NCBI GenBank assembly: GCA_010279815.1
Contig: QEOQ01000041.1
Location: 189,048 to 253,047 of the forward strand
DNA from: Brachionus plicatilis
Taxonomy: Eukaryota; Rotifera; Eurotatoria; Ploima; Brachionidae
Length of the DNA: 64,000 nucleotides
Reading direction: 5' to 3'
Part shown: positions 55,562-64,000 of the stretch, in pieces
Position numbering within the stretch: the first letter of the stretch is position 1
Layout of the letters: the number at the start of each line of letters is the position of its first letter
Notes under the pieces: generated by a model
The model's database searches: none
What the model was told of the DNA's origin: nothing
The model's input: only the letters and a program-made list of their open reading frames with translations
Position numbers and translations under genes: made by a program

Positions 55562-57376
55562 TTTATAAAGGTTATTACTAAAAGACGGACCTCCAGTTTT
55601 TAAATAAAACACGGACCCATACTTATCTCCACCATTAAGACTATGCCATTTATCCCCCACCATTTTTCTAGTACAAAATTTTACCAGCTTTCACGCAAGA
55701 TCAAAATCTAAGCTCTAGCACATTTGGTTCGCCCTTCATTTAAGCTTGAAATCAAAATAGATAGGATTCATTAAATTTATTTTTTAAATTTCTCATTTAA
55801 ATAATTTATTTTTTAAGACTCTGTTTATTTAATTTTTTTTTTCATTTTTTAAATTTTTTCCATTATATAATTAATGAATTTAAATTTTTTTTTTCTTTTT
55901 TGCATGTCACTAAAATACTTCTTACATTTGATTTCACTTGAGATTTTTTACAAAATTGATTGCAAAAAATATTGATAATTAATTTTTATTATTTTGTATT
56001 AAAAAACATAAAAATATAGAGGAAGGATATTAATAAATATTCGGTCGATAAGAAAAATCGCTTATTGTTTTAGCTAATTTATTTAAAAACGATTTATTTT
56101 TTTTCAACAAATAAAAATAATTACCGAAAACTCGGTACCACTCCTCTTGGAACAATGTCAAAATTTGGGTTAATTCTAAATAAACCCAAATAATACCTTC
56201 GAAGCCATGCAATAAAATTATTTCATTTTTTTTAGAATAAACCTTGAAACCTGACTTTAAACTAAGAGTAAGCGCAAAAACTTGCTTTTATTCTTAGAAT
56301 AATTTCGAATTTCTTCTGGAATAAACTTGTAAAATTGTGGAGTCAAATTAAAAATTAAAAATTAACTTTTATTTTAAATTTTGTCTTTATTTAGAGTAAA
56401 AGTTAAATGAAAAATCAATTAACACCGAATTCTGATTTTTTGAAAATTATCTGATTGGAATAATTATCGGTCCCATTTTCGATCAAAAATAAAACTTTTG
56501 CATTAGCATGATTTAATAGTTTCTATTAAATTATTGTTAATTTAAAATTTAAAAATATAGAAAAATTTCTTATGTTGAGATTTTTATATTATTTTTTGGG
56601 CTCGTTAGAATATTATATAAAACTTTTCTCTTATGATTTATTGAAACACTTTAGATTTGAATAAAAAACATAAAAAAGAGACAAAATCTAAAAATAGTGT
56701 TTTTCTATTTTATTTGCATTGATTATTACCTTTTTTATTTTTAAAATTATAGAAAAGAAGATTTGAATAAAGATTTTTTGATTTAAAATCAAAATGAAGG
56801 AAGAACCAAATGTGCTAGAGCTTAGATTTAGGTCTTGCGTGAAAGCTGGTAAAATTTTGTACTAGAAAAATGGTGGGGGATAAATGGCATAGTCTTAATG
56901 GTGGAGATAAGTATGGGTCCGTGTTTTATTTAAAAACTGGAGGTCCGTGTTTTAGTAATAACCAGACTTGTGCGTAAGTCAAAAAATAAAGTCATTTTTA
57001 AGTCATTTTTTGGTTAAGTCAAAGATTTGACTTGACTTAAGATTTTTTTTTTTAAAGTTAAGTCATTTGACTTGACTTGACTTAGAATGACTTGAATTTC
57101 AAAAAATTTAATTTGTGTTTTCGAAGGAATTTGATAAAAAAATCTTCTAATTAATTTTCTAATATTTACAACATTAAAATTTAAAGAATCATAATTAGGA
57201 TTGGATGCTTGTTACCCGTTTTTTATTGACTTTCCCAAAAAAAATTCAAGTCATTCTAAGTCAAGTCAAGTCAAATGACTTAACTTTAAAAACAAAAATC
57301 TTAAGTCAAGTCCGTGACTTGACTTTGACTTTGACTTAGTGACTTACGCACAAGTCTGGTAATAACCTTATAAAGC
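55562..57376. mobile_element. TIR element with ~190-bp inverted ends, interrupted by a hAT MITE
   Basis: Left TIR (about 55562-55755) and right TIR (about 56785-56962 plus 57367-57376) match in inverted orientation over about 190 bp. Shared words include AGGTTATTACTAAAA, ACGGACCTCCAG, TTTATCCCCCACCATTTTTC and TTTCACGCAAGA. The right TIR is split by the MITE at 56963-57358. The interior has no transposase. The target duplication is not resolved. Confidence 0.8.
56963..57358. mobile_element. hAT-like MITE with perfect 8-bp TSD, nested in a TIR
   Basis: Ends CAGACTTGTGCGTAAGTC and GACTTACGCACAAGTCTG are perfect inverted repeats; the flanks are GTAATAAC at 56955-56962 and 57359-57366. The arms are full of AAGTCAAGTC repeats and pair over about 130 bp. 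The CAGACTTG end matches the hAT relic at 39924-40235. Confidence 0.88.
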
Positions 57377-57907
57377 GTTGAGTTAATTTTTTTTTCCAAT
57401 CCTAAAAAAATCTAAATTTCAAATCCTTTCACCGTTTTGAAACTGTGAAATTTATTTTATTTCACATCACGCCATAAAATTTTAATTCAATGTTCTTAGG
57501 AATTAATCAGTTTGTTTAAAATGTGAATATAACTAAAGATTTGGGTTCAATCAATAGAGGCTTTAGCTTTTTTTTTAATTTCAATTTCTCGAGACTAAAA
57601 CAATTAAACTTCAATAATAACCATTTTAACTTAGCTTTTTTATTTATTTTTACCTGTATTCCTCGTTTTTAAATTTTAATCAAACAATAAATAATTGCGT
57701 TGAAAATCTTTAACTTTACCTTAACAAATAACTCTGTCGCATTTTCTAAAATGTGAAATCACTCCTCGAAAAAATGAGAAAGCCCTCTGATATTAATTTT
57801 TTATTTTTTTTAAAATTATTCTTTTTTCTTCTATAAAAGAATTCGCTAAAACATTATTTTTTTATATTAAATTTAATCTAAAAACAAGCTAAGCTTAAAT
57901 TAGCAAA
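57377..57907. other. ZIP gene upstream region
   Basis: AT-rich 5' flank of the ZIP gene. No metal-response element (TGCRCNC) was noticed; no other gene. Confidence 0.4.
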
Positions 57908-59366
57908 ATGAAAAAAATATTTGCAGTCATTCTTTTATTGTTTTTTCTGGAATTTTTTCATGCTGAGGAAGAACATGATCATTCGGAGGAAGAATCTATA
58001 GAACCGACAGTGGCTGAGAGTAAAATTAAAATTTATGTGCATAAATCATTTTTTTGTTATTTATTAAAAAAAGAATATGGATATGGTACTATTGCTATTG
58101 TCATAGTCTCTCTTATAACTTTAGTTGGTTTTCTAATACTGCCTTGCTTTAAAAAATCAATTTTCGACCATGTATTGACAATCCTTACTGCGTTGGCAGC
58201 TTCGTCTTTATTTTGTGATACTTTATTGCACATAATTCCACAAGTAAAATTTATAACCAAAAATATAAGGATTTTTCATATTTTATTTAAGGTCGTTGGA
58301 TTACATGGGCACAATCACGGAGATGATGAAGAAGAGCATGAAGATCACGATGAAGAGAACAAAATTGTTGTAGAGGACTATGTGATTAAGTTGTGTGTCT
58401 CAATTGCTGGTATTAATTTTTATACGATGCATAATAATTTAAAAAAACAATAATTAATAATTAAGTTTTATATATTTTGTGGTTATTTGAAATTTTAATT
58501 CATCATTTTTCTGGTAAATCTCGTTTTAATGGAAACTCTCATGGACATAGCCATGGTATAAGTATGCAAGATGATGATGATGAAACCTCATGTGGTAATC
58601 TAAATAAATCTTAATTTTAAAATTTCCTAAGAAGGAAATAAAATTTCATCAACTAATTCAGATTTGAAAGATTTAGAACGAGCTAACTCTACTGATAAAA
58701 AAATAACAAAGGAAAAGAAAAAAAGAGGATTTTTCCAAAATTTAAAAAGAATTAAAGCAGCAGGTAATTTTTTTAATTTTTTTTTTTCATAAATAAATTC
58801 TAATGGTTTAAAGGCTGGATTGTGCTTGTTGGTGACGGATTGCACAATTTTGCTGATGGACTTGCCGTCGGAGCATCTTTTGCTCAATCATTGAACCTTG
58901 GTATATCAACTTCAATCGCAGTAGTTTGTCATGAAATTCCCCATGAACTTGGTAAATTTAAAAATGCATTGTTTTTTTATCAGAAGATTATTTTAAAGGA
59001 ACTTATGCTGTTCTAATGAAAAGTGGTTTTAGCTTTTGGCAAGCCTTAATTTTTAATCTAATTACTGCTCTGAGTTGTCTAATTGGATTCTATGTTGGTG
59101 TTTCGGTGTCTGATGAGGAAGAAGCTAGAAAATGGATTTTCACCATAACAGCCGGAATGTTTTTGTACATTGCATTAGTTGATTTGGTAATTCAAATTTT
59201 TAAGATTAATTTTATTAAGTTTAATAATTTTCTTTAAAAGCTTCCATCTGTAATGACTTCAAAAAAATGGAATTGGGTTGTTTTTGCATTGTGCAATTTA
59301 GCAATGATTCTAGGATTTATATTTATGTTTTTATTAGCTATCTTCGAGGAGCATATTAAAATTTGA
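57908..59366 (+). CDS. ZIP metal transporter (SLC39, LIV-1 subfamily)
   Basis: Eight exons: 57908-58019, 58074-58243, 58292-58409, 58466-58594, 58632-58763, 58814-58951, 58999-59186, 59241-59366, giving 370 aa. ZIP proteins bring Zn2+ (also Fe2+ or Mn2+) into the cytosol. A signal peptide (1-20) and a short His/Glu N-terminus precede TM helices. A His/Asp/Glu-rich cytosolic loop follows TM3 ([18 protein letters not shown], then [10 protein letters not shown]). The metal-site helices read HNFADG (231-236) and HEIPHE (260-265), followed by [11 protein letters not shown] where most LIV-1 members have LGDFA. The short ectodomain (~20 aa) lacks the large domain of ZIP4. Intron choice at 58952-58998 (47 bp, AAAG acceptor) was set by that alignment; other introns are 37-56 bp. 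Which vertebrate ZIP it matches best is undecided. Confidence 0.9.
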
Positions 59367-59700
59367 AATTGATAAAGATGGTTTTTATTGAAATTTAAAT
59401 GAAAATATATTTTTTTTTTTAATAGACAAAAAATTTCATAGGTCAAAATCTTTCAAGTCAAATTAAGAAAAATAACTAAATTTTTTCTATAAACAATTTG
59501 AAAACAATTTTATAGCTTTGTATTAATCATATCAATATTCATAAAATTTGATTAAATAATTTACAAATTGAAATACATTTAATAATTTATTTGAATAGAA
59601 TCTGCCCAAAAATAAGAAATTTAAAATGAAATAAAAATAACTATCTTTTATTTCATTTTTTCTAAATTGATTTAAAATTAATTTTTTGAGATTTTTTCTA

Positions 59701-59969
59701 CAGTGGTGTTCTGGATTTAGTAATTTACGATTTTACGTAAAATTATGTAAAAAAAAATGTCCAAAAATATCAAATGAAATTGAACGCCAAAAAAGAAATT
59801 TCAATTCAATGTCATTTCATTTCATATGATTCGAAGTGCCAAATTAAATCAAATTTTTGGACATTTTTTTTTATCTGATAAATTTACTTTTTTTTACTTT
59901 TGTAAAATTACGTAAATTTACAATATTTTACGTAAATTATCCTAAATTAATAAATACGGAACACCACTG
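59701..59969. mobile_element. TA-flanked MITE, 269 bp
   Basis: Ends CAGTGGTGTTCTGGATTTAG and, in inverse, CGGAACACCACTG abut TA on both sides (59699-59700, 59970-59971). The inner arms contain TTACGTAAAATTACG-like runs and a facing pair CCAAAAATATCAAATGAAA / TTTAATTTGGCAC-like. Tc1/mariner-type MITE, with CAGTG ends shared with 38706-38893. Confidence 0.78.
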
Positions 59970-59971
59970 TA

Positions 59972-61059
59972 CTTGAAATAAAAAATAAGCGTAATTTTCT
60001 AAAAATTAGCGAATGTTCTATTATTTGTATATCAGGTATGCTATCGTTATCAATCGTTAAATTTAACGATTCTTTTTTTTTGCAAAATTTTTTAATTTAA
60101 CAAATTAATTAGTAAAAATAAAAAAAAAATATTATTTTTGACAAATCCAAAACCGTTTTTTTCGTTAACGTTATTGAGTTTCAAACGTTTTATTGATTAA
60201 AAATTATTGATTTGAGAATTAAATCTAATTGTACAATAATTGCTATTAAAATATAAAGTAAATATTGTCAGACATATCGTAAATTGCTACAAAAATATAA
60301 ATTATAAATTATAAACTAGTTATATGATTAAACAAGATAGAGACTATTAACTTTTTTTTTTCATTTCTTTTTTGACCAATTATTAAAATATAAGAATTTT
60401 ATTAAATGATTTTCTGGAAAAATTCAAAATTTAAATACCATTAACACCGTTAACTACCGTTAATTAACGTCAACGATTATGTTTTTACATTATTTGAATT
60501 TTTCAATTAAAATAAATACATATTAATTTAAATTGTCTTTAAAAAAATATTCTTGTTTGAAAAAATTATTCTTAAATAAAAAGTTAAAATATTCTAAAAT
60601 ATTTTGTCATATTATATTTGCTATCTTATTACAATTCTTTAAAAGTATGCTAAAAAAAACCCAATTGGCAAGTTTTTTTTTCTATTTTACATTTTTAGAA
60701 ATAATTGCGCAATTAAATTTCAAATGTAAACATGCTTAAGTATTGAGTTTAAATTAAACAACGTAATTTCAAAATTTAAAAAAAGTTAAATAGAAAAAAA
60801 GACTTGCCAATTTGTAAAATAAAAATTTGAAGATTTTTAATTGAAAATGAAAAATAAATTTGCTATCTTAAATTCAGAGTTGTTTAGAAGTCCCAAAAAA
60901 ATTCCAAGTCATTTTTATTTTTTTTTTCAAAGTCGAAGTCTAGAATTTTTTAAAAATTTTCTAGATCATGCTTCATATCAAAAAATTTATATTCTCTTGG
61001 GTTGTCTAATGCAAATAGATTTTAGAATAAATTTCATCTATTGACAACCAGAACAAAAA
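59972..61059. other. Intergenic with TTAACG-rich repeat
   Basis: TATCGTTATCAATCGTTAAA at about 60040 and TACCGTTAATTAACGTCAAC at about 60455 face each other loosely and may be ends of an old element. The frames at 60533-60739 and 60841-61044 look like noise. Confidence 0.4.
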
Positions 61060-61985
61060 AACTATGATTGTACTTTTTGTTTTTTTTCAAAAATTTTATT
61101 TTTTCTTTAGTCTAGAAAAGACGTCCTTTGTATCCTTTTTGTTTTTTCTCTGTAAAAAAGGATGTTCTTTTTATACTTTTAAAAAATTTTATTTTTGCTT
61201 TAGTCTAGAAAAGACGTCCTTTTAATCTTTTTTGTTTTGTTTTTCTTGTAATAAAGGATGTTCTTTTTGTTATTTTTTATCTCAATAGGATTTTTAAGTT
61301 AAAGATAAATAACCCTTTAATAAACCATATTTTGACTGAGCGATTGACGTCGTAAGACGTCAAGAGCTCTGTCAAATTAGGGTTTATTAAAGGGTTATTT
61401 TCGTTTTAACAAAATAAAAATAAAATGAGCTTTAGGGAATTCGGGTATTTTGAATAAAGGGAAAGATACAATAGTATAAAAATTACCTCATTTCTATTCA
61501 TAGAATTAATAATAAAAATTTTTAATGAAAATTTAAAAAAAGATTTCTATTCTCAACAAAACTAAATATAAATTCTAAAAAGTACAAAAAGAACATTCTT
61601 TTTGAGTGTAAAAAGTCAAAAAGGATAAAAAGTACGTCTTTTCTAGACCAAGGCTTGAGATAAATTCTTTAAAGTACAAAAAGTACATCCTTTATGGGTA
61701 GAAACAAACTTTGAATTAAAATAAAAAGTACAAAAAGAACATTCTTTTTGAGTGTAAAAAGTCAAAAAGGATAAAAAGTACGTCTATTTTAGACAAAGAC
61801 TTTGATTGAAAAATAAAAAGTACAAAAAGAACATTCTTTTTGAGTGTAAATAGTCAAAAAGGATAAAAAGTACGTCTATTTTAGACTAAGACTTTGATTG
61901 AAAAATAAAAAGTACAAAAAGAACATTCTTTTTGAGTGTAAAAAGTCAAAAAGGATAAAAAGTACGTCTATTTTAGACAAAGACT
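61060..61985. repeat. 92-bp tandem array with inverted units and a central palindrome
   Basis: On the right (61577-61985), units containing GTACAAAAAGAACATTCTTT, AAAAAGTCAAAAAGGATAAA and GTACGTCT...TAGAC repeat. The GAACATTC word sits at 61737, 61829 and 61921 (period 92) and 61591 (a diverged, longer unit between). On the left (61060-61270) about two units run in reverse complement. Between them, at about 61311-61405, a palindrome starts AAATAACCCTTTAATAAACC and ends with its inverse. Each unit also contains the self-complementary AAAAAGAACATTCTTTTT core. Confidence 0.8.
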
Positions 61986-62085
61986 TAAAATAATTTAAGA
62001 GTTAATTATTTTAAAAGTAAAATGTTTTTTATAAATATTTTATATATTATTCTAGAATTTTTCTGTTTCTGAATACCATTTATAT

Positions 62086-62441
62086 GGGGTTGTGAAGTTC
62101 GTTTCAATTCGATCTTTTCAATTCAGAAAAACTTGAATAACATTTTTACTAAAAGAGATAATTTAGTTCTATAAAATGCTTAATTATAAGCAAATTTGCT
62201 TAATGCAGTAAAATAGGTCTGCAAAATACTCTGCAATTTTCTGCATTTTGCACGCCATCAAAAAGTATTCTAATCAACTGTGCAAGTACATTGCAGAGTT
62301 TTTGCAGACATCTATTTTCGGATTAAGCAAAGTTGCTTAAACATTAAGCATTTTACAGAACTAAATTATTCCTTATAGTAAAAAAGTTATTCAAATTTTT
62401 CTGAATTGAAACGATCGAATTGAAATGAACTTCACAACCCC
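62086..62441. mobile_element. MITE with ~125-bp TIRs and perfect 9-bp TSD
   Basis: Ends GGGGTTGTGAAGTTC and GAACTTCACAACCCC are inverted; the arms continue through TTCAATTC, AATTTAGTTCTATAAAATGC and its complement. The flanks are identical 9-mers CATTTATAT at 62077-62085 and 62442-62450. A 9-bp duplication suggests a Mutator-like origin. Non-coding. Confidence 0.85.
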
Positions 62442-62450
62442 CATTTATAT

Positions 62451-64000
62451 AAAAAAATTAAAGTCTTTGCTCAGACTTTTGAAAAAAAAAAGAAAAAAGT
62501 CTGGTCTTGGACTTGACTTGAGAATTGTGACTTTTAAACAACTCTGGATCAGATGATATTTCATTAATTTAAAATCCTTTTTATCGAAAAAGCACTTATA
62601 GTAAGATGGCCTAACCGGGTGACCTATTTTTTCTATTTTTTGTCTATAGACTTAGTTTTTTTTGAAAACTCCAAATTCATTAACCGAATTAGACCGACTT
62701 TTCCGACTCAACCCCTTAGCAAGAGGGGTTAATGAGGTTAGACTCAACTCAGAATGGACTCAATAAAAAATACTTTAATTTAATTCTTGTTTTGTATTGA
62801 TAGCTTAAGCAGAGGGCTTTTTTTGGCTTTTTCAATATCATGCTTATCTAAGCTATTTGGTATATTGGTTCGTTGTGAAAATTTAATTTAGTGAATTAAC
62901 CCATTTAGGCAAATAGGTAATTTGGTAATTTTTCGGACCTTTTACAAAAAAATAAATTTTGACCACATTGATGAAGTCCTATAAAAAAAGTAATGTTATT
63001 TTCCGAATCCTCGATATCTTTTCAACCTCTAATGCTGCTTTTAAAACAAAATTTTTATTTTTGTTTTGCCATAAAATTCAATCAAAAAAAAATTCACCCC
63101 ATTCACACATTAAATAATTGCCCCATCTTACTGTATACATTTTTTTTTTTATTATAATTATTATAGTTAAGTTGAAATCAATATCTATTAAGCACAAAAC
63201 TTTACAACGAATCAATAATATATCACAAAAAATTCAATCAGTTCATAAACTTTTTCTTGGTTTTAGTCCAAAAAAATCATTCATAATTGATGAGATAATT
63301 AAAGAATGAAGCAAAGATGAAAATCTAAAGTATTTCATGATTGAGTCATTTCTAAATGTTTTGAAAAGAATACAATGAAAATTGTCTGGTTTTAATCCAA
63401 AATCATTTTTTATCTATAAAAAATGAGATGATTCATAGATGAATCATCCATGAACTCATCGTTTTTAGCTTGACTGGGATATGTCTAATAAGATCCTCTA
63501 AAATTAAAATAAATTTGAATAGGATTCTTTATTTGATTTTTTATTCAAATTCGAGAAAAAACTTAACTAAAAATATCTAAACACAAATTATTAAATAATT
63601 AAAACATAATGTATTTAAAACCCAGGGCAAAATTTAGGGTAACCGAGTTCATTTATGAGAAATAGCTGATAAAAATGGGGTAATGGGACTAACCCATATC
63701 CAAATCCTTAATCGCTCATTACATCAAATCATCGTCCTCAATGGGTGAATAAAAATTTTGGGCAAAAGAGATGATTTTATTTGAGTTTTTTCTTCTTACC
63801 AACCTTAAATTTAAAAAATGTAGAAAAAAATGTTACCCGAATAAGCCATCTTACAAAGCATTTTGATAATAATAAAAATCTTACATAAAAATTTTTTGTT
63901 CATATTTTGACATTTAGTGACTATGATAGTTTATAATAATTAATAAAATATAAAAAAATTATTTAAAAATTTATTTAACAAAACACACAAGTTTCTCTTA
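62451..64000. other. Repeat-rich right edge without genes
   Basis: At 62505-62545 a hAT-type end (CTTGACTTGAGAATTGTGAC to AACTCTGG) matches the MITE at 4056, without a partner. GTAAGATGGC-type ends occur at 62601 (+), about 63119-63133 (-) and about 63845 (-), so one TIR element (62599-63133) or a nested pair is likely. No gene recognised. Confidence 0.45.

Noticed and set aside
61577..61985. Regular 92-bp repeats considered as a CRISPR array
   Set aside because: The whole unit is repeated without unique spacers and the genome is eukaryotic, so this is a tandem minisatellite.
1..64000. tRNA and rRNA genes
   Set aside because: No convincing B-box with a foldable cloverleaf and no rRNA core sequence was found by eye; a tRNAscan-SE or Infernal run would settle this.

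Overview
The window is AT-rich (roughly three quarters A+T by eye) nuclear DNA of a small invertebrate animal. The evidence is spliced genes with 45-95 bp GT-AG introns whose products are metazoan: presenilin, ODC antizyme, UPF3 with a C-terminal EJC-binding motif, a LIV-1 type ZIP transporter and an acetylcholinesterase-like enzyme. Short introns, strong AT bias and many small inverted-repeat transposons would fit a monogonont rotifer such as Brachionus, but that placement is inference and the sequence alone does not prove it.

Genes supported, left to right: an MNS1-like ciliary coiled-coil protein (9452-11011, +); presenilin (14225-17547, -); NDUFC2-like complex I subunit (20912-21525, -), divergent from AP2S1 (22024-22547, +); two inverted copies of a TRAF-zinc-finger/RING reading frame around a duplicated NDUFC2 exon 1 (24263-26436); RPB5/POLR2E (27149-27946, -), divergent from UPF3 (28136-29279, +); ODC antizyme with a UCC-UGA-U +1 frameshift site (35252-36159, +); ribosomal protein S9 (41431-42507, -), with two C/D snoRNAs and an H/ACA candidate in its introns; an intronless acetylcholinesterase-like gene (48277-50490, +); and a ZIP metal transporter (57908-59366, +). 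Exon models were built by hand from GT/AG sites, reading frame and remembered family sequence. The genes share no pathway; most are housekeeping genes scattered between repeats.

The rest is mainly repeats. There are LINE reverse-transcriptase relics, hAT transposase relics, a decayed piggyBac-like relic split by a Mutator-like element (9-bp target-site duplication) that carries a PHD-finger frame, a 1.6-kb element with an Ulp1/C48 protease and an 8-bp duplication, a 1.6-kb element inside a presenilin intron, a hAT-like MITE inserted in the terminal repeat of another element, several palindromic MITEs (some TA-flanked) and a 92-bp tandem array with inverted copies nearby.

The strongest leads are the antizyme recoding site, the paralogous snoRNAs in neighbouring RPS9 introns, the Ulp1-only transposon, the PHD-carrying Mutator-like element, and the 0.8-kb inverted duplication that could be transcribed into a long hairpin.
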